Shown here: in pieces, positions 1-8,193 of the stretch
Layout: every line of letters starts with the position of its first letter
Position numbering within the stretch: the first letter of the stretch is position 1
Assembly: GCF_002929305.1 (NCBI RefSeq)
Contig: NZ_PJIO01000009.1
Coordinates: 124,001 to 188,000, forward strand
Reading direction: 5' to 3'
Length of the DNA: 64,000 nt
From: Arthrobacter sp. GMC3
GTDB lineage: Bacteria; Actinomycetota; Actinomycetes; Actinomycetales; Micrococcaceae
Program-made: the position numbers and the translations under genes
The notes under the pieces: model-generated
Told to the model about the DNA's origin: nothing
The model's database searches: none
What the model saw: the letters and a program-made list of their open reading frames with translations, nothing else

Positions 1-324
1 GGCCACCTGCATGGCACCGAGCACAGCCACATCTACGTGGCCTCCCCTGACCATGCCAAAGGAGAGCGACGAGTCAAAGAATGCCGCACCCTTGTTGACG
101 GTGACGGTTTCCTTGCCTGCGTTGATCAGGTCCGGGTCCACATCTGCGGCCACCGGATACGGCCCGGTGCCCAGGATCCCGTTCTCGGAATGGAGCACCA
201 CTTCCACCCCGGCCGGGATGAAGTTGGGGATCAGTGTGGGCATGCCAATACCAAGGTTCACGTACTGGCCGTTGTGCAGCTCGCGAGCCACTCTGGCGGC
301 TAGTTCATTGCGTGTCAGCGGCAT
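1..324 (-). CDS. scoB: 3-oxoacid CoA-transferase subunit B, partial (C-terminus outside window)
   Basis: Beta chain of a succinyl-CoA:3-oxoacid (acetoacetate) CoA-transferase, which activates acetoacetate so that it can be cleaved to acetyl-CoA. Only the first 108 residues are present. The family I motif SENGILG, whose glutamate carries the CoA thioester intermediate, is at residues 46-52. The ATG follows a strong AAAGGAGG ribosome site and begins two bases after the scoA stop, so the two chains are probably translationally coupled. Context (carboxylase, acyl-CoA dehydrogenase, scoA upstream in one operon) places it at the end of leucine catabolism, where acetoacetate is a product. Confidence 0.93.
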   Translation of the reverse strand, partial: MPLTRNELAARVARELHNGQYVNLGIGMPTLIPNFIPAGVEVVLHSENGILGTGPYPVAADVDPDLINAGKETVTVNKGAAFFDSSLSFGMVRGGHVDVAVLGAMQVA

Positions 325-326
325 GG

Positions 327-1118
327 TTATGCCTCCTTTGATTCGGTCTCAACCACCGGGTCGGATACTGTCCGCTTTTCAATGCGTTTCTCACTACCGG
401 GGGAACCAGCAGGGATGTGGACCACGCGTTGGACAAAGATGCCAGGCACGTGGACGTGCTCGGGATCAAGTTCACCAGGTTCAACGAGTTCTTCCACTTC
501 GGCAATGGTGATCTTCCCGGCCATGGCGCACAGAGGGTTGAAGTTCATGGCGGTGGCATGGAAAACCAAGTTGCCGTGCCGGTCGCCCTTCCAGGCGTGC
601 ACCAGGGCAAAGTCGGGGGTTAGTGATTCCTCGAGCACAAACTCGGCGTCACCAAAGCGGCGCACCTCCTTGGGCGGCGAGGCGATCGCCACCGTTCCGT
701 CGGCGTCGTACTTGCGTGGCAGGCCCCCCTCACTGACCTGGGTGCCGACGCCGGCACTGGTGTAGAAGGCGGGGATTCCCGCACCACCGGCACGCAGCTT
801 CTCGGCGAGGGTTCCCTGGGGTGTCAGTTCCACTTCTAGTTCACCAGCGAGGAACTGGCGGGCGAACTCCTTGTTCTCCCCCACATAGGAGGAAACGGTG
901 CGCCGGATCCGGCCATCGCGCAGCAAGATACCCAAGCCCCAGTCGTCGACACCACAATTATTGGAGACGGTTTCCAGTTCGGAGGTGCCGGCGTCGTGCA
1001 CGGCCTGGATCAAGGCGACGGGGATCCCGCACAGCCCAAACCCGCCCACGGCCAAGGATGCGCCATGGTGGATGTCATGGACGGCTGCGGCAGCTGATGC
1101 AACCACTTTGTTAATCAT
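327..1118 (-). CDS. scoA: 3-oxoacid CoA-transferase subunit A
   Basis: Alpha chain (263 aa, normal family length) of the heteromeric acetoacetate CoA-transferase. The glycine-rich CoA-binding stretch GGFGLCGIP near residue 25 and the block [18 protein letters not shown] near residue 180 are typical. The ATG is preceded by AAAGG at about nine bases. It lies 193 bases after the acyl-CoA dehydrogenase stop, a gap that contains a structured repeat, and is immediately followed by scoB. Function by family is well established; assignment to leucine rather than ketone-body use is inferred from the neighbours. Confidence 0.93.
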   Translation of the reverse strand: MINKVVASAAAAVHDIHHGASLAVGGFGLCGIPVALIQAVHDAGTSELETVSNNCGVDDWGLGILLRDGRIRRTVSSYVGENKEFARQFLAGELEVELTPQGTLAEKLRAGGAGIPAFYTSAGVGTQVSEGGLPRKYDADGTVAIASPPKEVRRFGDAEFVLEESLTPDFALVHAWKGDRHGNLVFHATAMNFNPLCAMAGKITIAEVEELVEPGELDPEHVHVPGIFVQRVVHIPAGSPGSEKRIEKRTVSDPVVETESKEA

Positions 1119-1185
1119 CGCTAAAACCTTTCACTGTGTCTTCTTCTCGTCACGCTGAACCAAAGGCGGCGGAGCCGGTGTTTCC

Positions 1186-1259
1186 GTAGGCGGCGTAAAG
1201 GAGACCCCAAAGGCCGCCCGCGGCCGACGGGTCGGATAGCCGCCGAGGGAATGCCGGTC
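1186..1259. repeat. Dispersed structured intergenic repeat, copy A
   Basis: A 74-base element that recurs at 52697-52770 with 61 of 74 bases identical by eye. It folds into a nested hairpin: outer stem GGCGGC/GCCGCC, middle stem GACCC/GGGTC, and inner stem GGCCG/CGGCC around a CCCG loop. In the other copy the outer stem is GGCGAC/GTCGCC and the middle stem GACAT/GTGTC, so base changes are paired. The 3' block at 1240-1259 is partly repeated at 1280-1299. As transcribed with the flanking minus-strand genes it lies just downstream of the acyl-CoA dehydrogenase stop. Confidence 0.75.
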
Positions 1260-1311
1260 CGCCGCCGATGGCCGGGAAGCCGCCGAGAAAATACCGGCCT
1301 GTCGTCACAGG

Positions 1312-2475
1312 CTACAGGCCAAGTTCGCGGGCTATGAGCATGAGCTGAACTTCGGTGGTGCCCTCTCCTACTTCCAGAATCTTGGAATCGCGGTAGTGGC
1401 GGGCAACCGGAAATTCGTTGATGAACCCGTAACCGCCAAATACTTGGGTGGCGTCGCGGGCGTTGTCCATGGCCGCCTCGCTTGCCACCATTTTGGCTAT
1501 AGCCGCCTCGGTCTTGAACGGCTTGCCTGCCAGCATACGTGCGGCGGCGTCGTAGTAGGCCAGGCGTGCGGTGTGGGCGCGTGTTTGCATGCGGGCGATC
1601 TTGAAAGAGATGCCTTGGTAGTGCCCGATTGAGTGGCCAAAGGCGTGCCGTTCCTTGGCGTACCGTACGGCCTCATCCACGCAGCCCTGCGCCGTCCCGG
1701 TGGCGAGCGCCGCAATAGCGATGCGTCCTTCGTCCAGAATGGAGAGGAAGTTGGCGTAGCCGCGCCCGCGCACGCCGATCAGGTTCTCTTCCGGCACGTG
1801 CGTGTCCACAAGGGTGAGCGGGTGAGTGTCAGAAGCGTTCCAGCCCACCTTGTTGTACGCCTTCTCCACGGTGAACCCGGGGGTGCCATTGGGCACCAGG
1901 ATGGTGGAGATTTCCTTCTTGATGGAACCGTTGGCACGCTCGGTGGTGCCCGTCACCGCCGTCATGGTCACAAACTTGGTGATGTCGGTGCCGGAGTTGG
2001 TGATGAACTGTTTGTGCCCGTCAAGAATCCACTCTCCACCCTCAAGGCGCGCCTTGGTGGTGGTGCCCCCGGCGTCGGATCCGGCGTCGGGCTCCGTCAG
2101 GCCGAAGCCTGCGAGCGCCTCACCGGCGGCCAGGGAAGGCAGCCACTGCTGCTTTTGTGCCTCGGTGCCAAAACGGTACACCGGCATGGCCCCAAGCGAG
2201 ACACCCGCTTCCAGAGTGATGGCTACGGACTGGTCCACCCTGCCGAGCTGTTCCAGGGCCAAGGCCAGGGCAAAGTAGTCCCCGCCCATGCCACCGTATT
2301 CCTCGGGGAAGGGCAGTCCGAAGAGTCCCAGCTCCCCCATTTGGGCGACTATCTCGTAGGGGAAGCTGTGTTCCTCGTCGTGCTTGGCGGAAACTGGTGC
2401 CACCACGTTGTCGGCGAAGTCGCGGACTGTATCGCTCAAGTCCTGGTAGTCGTCGCTGAGTTCAAAATTTGGCAC
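1312..2475 (-). CDS. Acyl-CoA dehydrogenase (isovaleryl-CoA/FadE19-like)
   Basis: FAD flavoenzyme of 387 aa that introduces the alpha,beta double bond into an acyl-CoA. Family blocks visible are FGLTEPDAGSDAGG (FAD/substrate), the QVFGGYGFINEFPVARHYRD stretch, and LEVGEGTTEV near the C-terminus, where the catalytic glutamate of this branch sits. I chose the GTG that lies one base after the accA1 stop, with AAGGGGA just upstream; the longer ATG reading would run into accA1. Position between a methylcrotonyl-CoA-type carboxylase and scoA/scoB suggests isovaleryl-CoA as substrate, but that is inference from context. Confidence 0.9.
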   Translation of the reverse strand: MPNFELSDDYQDLSDTVRDFADNVVAPVSAKHDEEHSFPYEIVAQMGELGLFGLPFPEEYGGMGGDYFALALALEQLGRVDQSVAITLEAGVSLGAMPVYRFGTEAQKQQWLPSLAAGEALAGFGLTEPDAGSDAGGTTTKARLEGGEWILDGHKQFITNSGTDITKFVTMTAVTGTTERANGSIKKEISTILVPNGTPGFTVEKAYNKVGWNASDTHPLTLVDTHVPEENLIGVRGRGYANFLSILDEGRIAIAALATGTAQGCVDEAVRYAKERHAFGHSIGHYQGISFKIARMQTRAHTARLAYYDAAARMLAGKPFKTEAAIAKMVASEAAMDNARDATQVFGGYGFINEFPVARHYRDSKILEVGEGTTEVQLMLIARELGL

Positions 2476-2476
2476 G

Positions 2477-4537
2477 TCATTCCCCTTCAGGGTTGGTTGG
2501 TTTTGCTTCATCCGGCACAATTGTTGCGACAATCTGGTCTGCCTTGACCAGTGCACCGATGCTGACGGCGATGTGCACCGTGCCGGCCATGGCTGCGGTG
2601 ATCTGATGTTCCATCTTCATGGCCTCCACCGCCAGCAGCACCGTGCCTTCTTCGACCCAGTCCCCTGTTTTGGCGTTGACCACGGTGACGGTGCCGGGCA
2701 TGGGGCTGCGCAGCTGCGGGTCGGCTGCGGCAGATTCGCGTTCCAGCCCGGCCAACATGCGCGCCGTGGCGGCGTCGCGGTCCAGCCGCTGGAGCGCCAC
2801 ACTCCACCCGCCACTACCCAGGAACACGGTGTCCCCTGCCAGGGCGAAGGCGTAGCCTTCCACCGACGCGGGCACCTCCTGCGTTCCGTTCAGTCCACTG
2901 ACATGGACGACGTCGGGACCATCCGTGCCGTTGTTGTCCTCCGTGCCGCTGACTGTCACCACGCCGGTGCGGTCAGGCGCCGCCCAGCTGCTGCGCCACG
3001 GTGTCGGGTCGCCGAGCCGCCACCCGTCGGTGCGGTGCCACGGGCTATCAGACGGTGCTTCCTGGCGGCGCACCGCGGCCGCACCGGCCCGCGCAACAAA
3101 GGCCGCGGCTGCGTAGTCGGCGGCGTCCACGTGGCGGAAGTTCATCTCCGGCAGCTTGCGCTCGATCAAGTTGGTGTCGAGGCGACCGGCCTGCACGTCG
3201 GGATCGGCCAGGAGCAGGCGGAGGTATTCCACGTTCGTGGGCACGCCGAGAACCACGTAATCGGCGAGCGCAGCGTCCAGCCTGGCCAGCGACTCGGCGC
3301 GGTCTTTCCCCCAGGCTATGACCTTGGCCAGCATGGGGTCGTAGTTGGAGCTGATCTCAAGACCCCAGACCAACGAGCTGTCCACCCGGACGCCGGGGCG
3401 CAGCGCAACCGATTCATCCAGGGCGGCCAGGGTTCCGGTGGCGGGCAGGAAGCCCTCGGCCGGTTGCTCCGCATAAACGCGCGCCTCGATGGCGTGGCCC
3501 TCCAGGGTGACATCCGCCTGCGTGAAGTCAATCTTCTCCCCGGCGGCGATGCGAAGCTGCCATTCCACCAGATCCAGGGCTTCGCCGCGCACCCGCGCCA
3601 CCATCTCGGTGACGGGGTGTTCCACCTGCAGGCGAGTGTTCATCTCCATGAAGAAGAACTCTTCGGGATTCTCATCCGAGACCAGGAATTCCACGGTCCC
3701 GGCACCGGTGTAGTTGACGCTGGCGGCAGCCGCGCAGGCGGCGGCTCCGATGCGGGCCCGGGTGGCGCCGTCGTCTCTCAGGCCAGACAACAGTGGTGAG
3801 GGCGCTTCCTCGATGACCTTTTGGTGTCTGCGTTGAAGCGAGCATTCGCGCTCCCCCAGGTGAATGACGTGGCCAAAGTTGTCGCCAAGGATTTGCACTT
3901 CGATGTGGCGTGGGGTGGAGACCAGGCGTTCGAGGAAGAGCGTGTCGTCGCCAAAGGAGCTGGCTGCCACCCGCCGTGCTGTGGCCAGAGTGGCTGGCAG
4001 TTCTTCCGGGGTCCACACGGCGTGCATGCCCTTGCCTCCGCCGCCAGCGGACGGCTTGATCAGCAGGGGAAAGCCGATGTCGGCCGAGGCGGCAATAAGG
4101 TCCGCGTCGGTGAGTCCGGGCGCTGAAATGCCCGGCACTACCGGCACACCCGCCTCGGTGACGTGGTTCTTGGACCGAATCTTGTCACCCATGACGTTCA
4201 GGGCCTCAATATTGGGGCCGATGAAGGTGATGTCTGCCTCCGCCAGGGCCTGGGCAAAAGCCAGGTTTTCGGAGAGGAAGCCGTAGCCGGGGTGGACGGC
4301 TTGGGCCCCCGATTCCTGGCAGGCGGCCACTATGGCTGGGATGGAAAGGTAGCTTTCGCTGGCGGCGGCCGGACCAATGCACACGGCCGTATCGGCCTCA
4401 CGCACGTGGCGGGCTCCGACGTCGGCCTCGGAATAGACGGCAACGGAGCGGATCCCCAAGGCTCGCAGGGTGCGGATGACGCGGCAGGCGATCTCGCCGC
4501 GGTTGGCCACCAGGACGGTGTCAAAAAGAGGTGTCAT
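2477..4537 (-). CDS. accA1: Acyl-CoA carboxylase biotin carboxylase/carrier subunit (methylcrotonyl-CoA type)
   Basis: Fused alpha subunit of 686 aa. It begins LFDTVLVANRGEIACRVIRT (biotin carboxylase N domain), continues with the ATP-grasp domain (glycine-rich KPSAGGGGKGMH near residue 160, EMNTRLQVEHPVTE near 290) and the C-terminal biotin carboxylase domain. It ends in a biotinyl carrier domain with EAMKM, whose lysine (about 641) is the biotinylation site. It carboxylates biotin with ATP and bicarbonate and hands it to the AccD1 partner encoded 7 bases upstream. The start chosen matches the conserved N-terminus; the long upstream reading overlaps accD1 in another frame and is not real. 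Confidence 0.94.
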   Translation of the reverse strand: MTPLFDTVLVANRGEIACRVIRTLRALGIRSVAVYSEADVGARHVREADTAVCIGPAAASESYLSIPAIVAACQESGAQAVHPGYGFLSENLAFAQALAEADITFIGPNIEALNVMGDKIRSKNHVTEAGVPVVPGISAPGLTDADLIAASADIGFPLLIKPSAGGGGKGMHAVWTPEELPATLATARRVAASSFGDDTLFLERLVSTPRHIEVQILGDNFGHVIHLGERECSLQRRHQKVIEEAPSPLLSGLRDDGATRARIGAAACAAAASVNYTGAGTVEFLVSDENPEEFFFMEMNTRLQVEHPVTEMVARVRGEALDLVEWQLRIAAGEKIDFTQADVTLEGHAIEARVYAEQPAEGFLPATGTLAALDESVALRPGVRVDSSLVWGLEISSNYDPMLAKVIAWGKDRAESLARLDAALADYVVLGVPTNVEYLRLLLADPDVQAGRLDTNLIERKLPEMNFRHVDAADYAAAAFVARAGAAAVRRQEAPSDSPWHRTDGWRLGDPTPWRSSWAAPDRTGVVTVSGTEDNNGTDGPDVVHVSGLNGTQEVPASVEGYAFALAGDTVFLGSGGWSVALQRLDRDAATARMLAGLERESAAADPQLRSPMPGTVTVVNAKTGDWVEEGTVLLAVEAMKMEHQITAAMAGTVHIAVSIGALVKADQIVATIVPDEAKPTNPEGE

Positions 4538-4544
4538 GAGCGGA

Positions 4545-6152
4545 TCACATTCTAAAGAGGCCGAAGGAGGTTTCCGGCAGCGGGGTCCGGGCGCAGACGT
4601 CCAGGGCCAGGCCCAGCACGGTGCGGGTGTCGGCCGGGTCAATGACACCGTCGTCCCAGAGGCGGGCGGTGGAGTAGTACGGGCTGCCTTGATCCTCATA
4701 TTGGGCCTTGATGGGGGCTTTGAACGCCTCCTCGGCGTCCGCGGACCAGTCCTCGCCGCGGCCCTCAATTTGGTCACGTTTGACGGTGGCGAGCACCGAG
4801 GATGCCTGGTTGCCGCCCATGACGGAGATGCGCGCGGCCGGCCACATCCACAGGAACCGTGGCGAGTACGCCCGCCCGCACATGGAGTAGTTGCCGGCCC
4901 CAAAGGAACCGCCCACAATAACCGTCAGCTTGGGCACGCGGGCGGTGGCGACAGCGGTGACCATCTTTGCCCCATGCTTGGCGATGCCGCCGTGCTCGTA
5001 GTCCTTGCCCACCATGAAGCCGTTGAGGTTTTGCAAGAAAATCAGCGGAATTCCGCGTTGGTCGCACAGTTCAATGAAGTGCGCGCCTTTGAGCGCCGAT
5101 TCGCTAAACAGAACCCCGTTGTTGGCCACAATGCCCACGGGGTGGCCGTGCAGGGTGGCGAAGCCCGTCACCAAGGTGGTGCCGTAGTTCTTCTTGAATT
5201 CGTGGAACTTACTTCCGTCTACCAGCCGGGCGATGATCTCGCGAATGTCGTAGGCGGTGTTCAGATCCGTGGGAACCGCGCCATACAACTCGCCAGGCTC
5301 CGCCTCAGGTTCAACGCTTTTGGACACGTCCCAGGCAGGTGCCGGGTTCAGCGGCAGGGTGGCCACAATGTCACGCACTATGGAGAGTGCGTGTTCATCG
5401 TTCTCCGCCAGATGATCCACCACCCCGGAAATCCTTGAATGCACGTCGCCGCCACCGAGTTCCTCGGCGGTGACGATCTCGCCGATGGCGGCCTTGACCA
5501 GCGGCGGTCCGCCCAAGAAGATGGTGCCTTGGTTGCGGACGATCACGGTCTCATCGCTCATGGCGGGCACATACGCACCACCGGCCGTGCACGAGCCCAT
5601 GACGGAGGCGATCTGCGGGATCTTCCGGGCAGACATTTGGGCTTGGTTGAAAAAGATCCGGCCAAAGTGCTCCTTGTCGGGGAACACCTCATCCTGTTTG
5701 GGCAAGAACGCCCCGCCAGAGTCCACCAGGTAGATGCACGGCAGCTTGTTCTCAAGAGCGATCTCCTGCGCACGCAGATGCTTCTTGACCGTCATCGGGT
5801 AATAGGTGCCACCCTTGACCGTGGCGTCGTTGGAGAGAACCATGACGTGGCGCCCGTGCACCAGACCAATGCCGGCGATCACCCCGGCACCGGGGGACGC
5901 GCCGTCGTACATCCCATTCGCGGCCAACGGTGCAATCTCCAGGAACGGGCTGCCGTCATCGAGCAGGTGGTCGATGCGATCGCGCGGCAGAAGCTTTCCG
6001 CGAGCAATGTGGCGCTCACGGGATTTTTCCGGTCCGCCCAGCGCCGTAACACGCAGGTGCTCGCGCAGCTCGGCCACCAGCGTGCGTTGCCCGGTATCGT
6101 TGCGCGCAAAGGCCTCGCCACCTGGCTCAATCCGGGATTGCAAAGTCTCCAT
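4545..6152 (-). CDS. accD1: Acyl-CoA carboxylase carboxyltransferase subunit (methylcrotonyl-CoA type)
   Basis: Carboxyltransferase beta subunit, 535 aa, transferring CO2 from biotin to an acyl-CoA. The blocks [40 protein letters not shown] and [16 protein letters not shown] in the N-half and [16 protein letters not shown] in the C-half are closest to 3-methylcrotonyl-CoA carboxylase, the biotin step of leucine breakdown, rather than to acetyl- or propionyl-CoA carboxylase. It is first in the minus-strand operon accD1-accA1-acyl-CoA dehydrogenase-scoA-scoB and starts 36 bases from a dyad operator shared with the divergent TetR gene. Confidence 0.93.
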   Translation of the reverse strand: METLQSRIEPGGEAFARNDTGQRTLVAELREHLRVTALGGPEKSRERHIARGKLLPRDRIDHLLDDGSPFLEIAPLAANGMYDGASPGAGVIAGIGLVHGRHVMVLSNDATVKGGTYYPMTVKKHLRAQEIALENKLPCIYLVDSGGAFLPKQDEVFPDKEHFGRIFFNQAQMSARKIPQIASVMGSCTAGGAYVPAMSDETVIVRNQGTIFLGGPPLVKAAIGEIVTAEELGGGDVHSRISGVVDHLAENDEHALSIVRDIVATLPLNPAPAWDVSKSVEPEAEPGELYGAVPTDLNTAYDIREIIARLVDGSKFHEFKKNYGTTLVTGFATLHGHPVGIVANNGVLFSESALKGAHFIELCDQRGIPLIFLQNLNGFMVGKDYEHGGIAKHGAKMVTAVATARVPKLTVIVGGSFGAGNYSMCGRAYSPRFLWMWPAARISVMGGNQASSVLATVKRDQIEGRGEDWSADAEEAFKAPIKAQYEDQGSPYYSTARLWDDGVIDPADTRTVLGLALDVCARTPLPETSFGLFRM

Positions 6153-6187
6153 CGACTATTTGTCCGATCTTCAGCAGTAGATGCTAA

Positions 6188-6203
6188 GTTAGTAACCACT
6201 AAC
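6188..6203. promoter_or_regulatory. TetR-type dyad operator between accD1 and tetR
   Basis: Perfect inverted repeat GTTAGT-N4-ACTAAC in the divergent promoter region. A further half site GGTTAGTA occurs at 6213-6220, next to the TetR gene. A TetR regulator gene beside an acyl-CoA catabolic operon with one such dyad between them suggests joint repression by that regulator; no binding data are available. Confidence 0.65.
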
Positions 6204-6254
6204 TGAGTTTCAGGTTAGTAGATGAATTCAGTGATGTCCAGCACAAGGAAAAAG

Positions 6255-6857
6255 ATGAGCGAGCCAGCCAGTAACGCACGCACCCAGGCCAAGGCCAACC
6301 GTCGCGCCATCCTCCTGACCTCCGCCGCGACCCTTTTCGCCCAGCGCGGCTTCAACGGCGTGTCCATTGAGGACTTGGGGGCCGCGGCGGGTGTCAGTGG
6401 CCCCGCTGTCTACCGTCATTTCAGCAGCAAGCAGGCACTCCTGGGCGCCCTCCTTGTGGGTGTGAGCGAGGACCTTTTGCTTGGCGGACGTGAAGTCCTG
6501 GAGCGGAACCTCGACGCCGGCACCGCTTTGCGTGAACTTGTCAGCTTCCATGTCGATTTCGCCCTGGGAAAACCCGACGTGATCCGGGTCCAGGACAGAG
6601 ACCTTGACGCGCTCAGCCCGGCGGACCTCCGCCAGGTCCGGTTGCTGCAACGAGGCTATGTTGAACTATGGGTGGAGGTTTTGGGCACGTTGTTTCCCGC
6701 CCGTGACGCCGTGTTGCGACGGCTACAAGCCCACGCGATTTTCGGCTTGATCAATTCCACCCCGCACAGCGTCCATCTGCAGGGTGGCCGCTTCGGTGCC
6801 GTGGCGGCCCGGCCTACGTTGGAAGCCATGGCGTGGGCGGGACTCACGGGCGTCTGA
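6255..6857 (+). CDS. TetR-family regulator, probable repressor of the leucine/acyl-CoA operon
   Basis: 200-aa TetR protein. The N-terminal helix-turn-helix region reads AATLFAQRGFNGVSIEDLGAA then GVSGPAVYRHFSSKQALLGA; the rest is a helical ligand domain. Two upstream in-frame ATGs exist (6222, 6234), but the ATG at 6255 has AAGGA at proper distance and is preferred. It is divergent from accD1 and shares the GTTAGT dyad. In Mycobacterium tuberculosis a TetR protein (BkaR, Rv2506) occupies the equivalent position and controls the homologous operon, so a branched-chain acyl-CoA ligand is a reasonable guess. Confidence 0.85.
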   Translation: MSEPASNARTQAKANRRAILLTSAATLFAQRGFNGVSIEDLGAAAGVSGPAVYRHFSSKQALLGALLVGVSEDLLLGGREVLERNLDAGTALRELVSFHVDFALGKPDVIRVQDRDLDALSPADLRQVRLLQRGYVELWVEVLGTLFPARDAVLRRLQAHAIFGLINSTPHSVHLQGGRFGAVAARPTLEAMAWAGLTGV

Positions 6858-6934
6858 GACCCACCGCAGGCCCCAATAGCCCGTGGCGATGTCCACCCCA
6901 TGGAACATCACCGCACGTTGCCAGAACGTAATGC

Positions 6935-6940
6935 TATTGT
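6935..6940 (+). promoter_or_regulatory. Candidate -10 box of a leaderless transcript (second TetR gene)
   Basis: TATTGT ends 8 bases before the ATG at 6949, which has no ribosome-binding sequence upstream. This geometry would put the transcription start at or next to the start codon. Confidence 0.35.
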
Positions 6941-6948
6941 TACCCACG

Positions 6949-7557
6949 ATGTCCACTCCAAAACCTGCTCAAATCAATGCTCCGCGACGTGGCCGCCCAC
7001 TCGATTCAGCCCTCGCCGAGCGTGTCCTAAGAGCAACCCTGAACCAACTCAGCTCCGTCGGATACCCCCGGCTAGAAATTGAAACGGTCGCCGCAGACGC
7101 GGGCTGTTCTAAAACAACCATCTACCGCCGATGGGGAACCAAACCGCAGTTGGTGGCAACTGCGATTGCCTCGGAGTACCCCGGCCCTAGCGAGATCGAC
7201 AACGGAAATGTGTTGGCGGATCTGTTGGAACATATGAGCATGGGACCCTCATTGCTTAAGTTCGGGAGCATGTCACCTGTCGCGTGGACGGCCATGCTGG
7301 AGCCGGAGGTGTCAGCTTACTTGCGGTCGGAGGTTCTAAACCGCCGCGATGAGGCGGCCGAGGTGCTGATCCAACGCGCGGTTGACCGCGGAGAGTTACC
7401 ACCGGACGTCGACGGCCTTACGATCGTGCACACCGTGCTCGGGCTGGGCCTGTACTCACGATACTTGGTGGGCTCTCCGACAAACCCGGAGACCCTGCGA
7501 CAGGTGTTGTCGGCACTGCTTGCCAACCCTCCTCGGAAACTCGCAACTGCCGCCTAG
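6949..7557 (+). CDS. TetR-family transcriptional regulator
   Basis: 202-aa TetR protein with the DNA-binding segment RVLRATLNQLSSVGYPRLEI followed by AADAGCSKTTIYRRWGTKPQ. The C-terminal part has the motif RRDEAAEVLIQRAVDRGELP seen in TetR proteins of the same subgroup (TetR_C_16-like; the related regulator at 60099 shares the VDRGE element). Start at 6949 gives a normal N-terminus; an upstream ATG at 6931 would add only a few residues. It is on the same strand as the previous TetR gene after a 91-base gap. Its target cannot be read from the sequence. Confidence 0.8.
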   Translation: MSTPKPAQINAPRRGRPLDSALAERVLRATLNQLSSVGYPRLEIETVAADAGCSKTTIYRRWGTKPQLVATAIASEYPGPSEIDNGNVLADLLEHMSMGPSLLKFGSMSPVAWTAMLEPEVSAYLRSEVLNRRDEAAEVLIQRAVDRGELPPDVDGLTIVHTVLGLGLYSRYLVGSPTNPETLRQVLSALLANPPRKLATAA

Positions 7558-7591
7558 CGGTTCCTAACCCGCCGCGGTCCTGCACAGGCAG

Positions 7592-7658
7592 TGGCCCGCA
7601 GGCCACGGGCATTGAATCGCCAAATTTCAACGATTCCTTTTTCGTGACCTGCGGGCCA
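7592..7658. repeat. Inverted repeat in the convergent spacer after the second TetR gene
   Basis: TGGCCCGCAGGCCA (7592-7605) is nearly the reverse complement of TGACCTGCGGGCCA (7645-7658), with one mismatch. The left arm alone is also a small TGGCC/GGCCA hairpin. It lies between convergent genes and may act in 3'-end formation in both directions, but there is no clean T tract. Confidence 0.4.
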
Positions 7659-7718
7659 ATTCTGGCGGGTGGGAACGAGGTGATCCAATCCCTTGCGCCT
7701 GATAGCTATCGCGACAAA

Positions 7719-8087
7719 TTAGTGCGCCGGCAGTCCCTTATCGTGGCCAACTGTGTGCTCGCGCATGCTCGGCTGGATAGCCAAAACACCTGCGATCAGA
7801 GCCACACCGCCTGCGATCCATGAAGTCCATGCTGCCCCTGTATGGCCTGAGTATCCTGCCAGCCAGGGGGAAATAAACAGCAAAGCCCCAAGGACCATCA
7901 GTACCCATTCACCTACGGGGGTCCCCGGGCTCATGAGATTCCAGACACCGGCGGCCATCAACAAGACGCCACAACCAATCATCATGACCATTGAACTGCC
8001 TTGTTGGGTTGTCCACATGGTTGACAACGCGGCGTACAGACCAGCTGCCACGGCAACGAAATCTTGCCAGCGATTCCACCTCTTCAT
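7719..8087 (-). CDS. SPW-repeat integral membrane protein
   Basis: 122-aa small membrane protein with about four hydrophobic helices. It carries FISPWLAGYSGH near the C-terminal third and a second, degenerate copy of the pattern near the N-terminus (NRWQDFVAVAAGLYAALS, with MSPGTPVGEW between helices), which is the SPW family layout. The start is set by AGGAGG eight bases before ATG 8087; the longer reading from 8138 would run through the 5' hairpin. Biological role unknown. Confidence 0.8.
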   Translation of the reverse strand: MKRWNRWQDFVAVAAGLYAALSTMWTTQQGSSMVMMIGCGVLLMAAGVWNLMSPGTPVGEWVLMVLGALLFISPWLAGYSGHTGAAWTSWIAGGVALIAGVLAIQPSMREHTVGHDKGLPAH

Positions 8088-8106
8088 TGATACCAACCTC
8101 CTATTC

Positions 8107-8135
8107 GAGTTGGCTCCCAGAGTGGGGGTCAACTC
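8107..8135 (-). promoter_or_regulatory. 5'-UTR stem-loop upstream of the SPW gene
   Basis: Arms GAGTTG/CAACTC plus CCCA/TGGG separated by a 3x3 internal loop, loop GAG. A TATATT -10-like box lies just upstream (8138-8143, minus strand), so the hairpin would sit at the very 5' end of the mRNA, before the AGGAGG ribosome site. Confidence 0.4.
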
Positions 8136-8193
8136 CAATATACGTCCGCCGCGCGGGCGTTACTAGAGCCCAACGTTGCACTACGGCGGCAGT

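Noticed and set aside
2573..3799. 408-codon open frame on the plus strand inside accA1
   Set aside because: It lies wholly antisense to a well-conserved carboxylase, has a His/Gly/Val composition typical of reversed high-GC coding sequence and no ribosome site. It is a mirror frame.
4470..5438. 322-codon plus-strand frame across accA1/accD1
   Set aside because: Antisense to two strongly conserved genes and spans their junction; no start signal.
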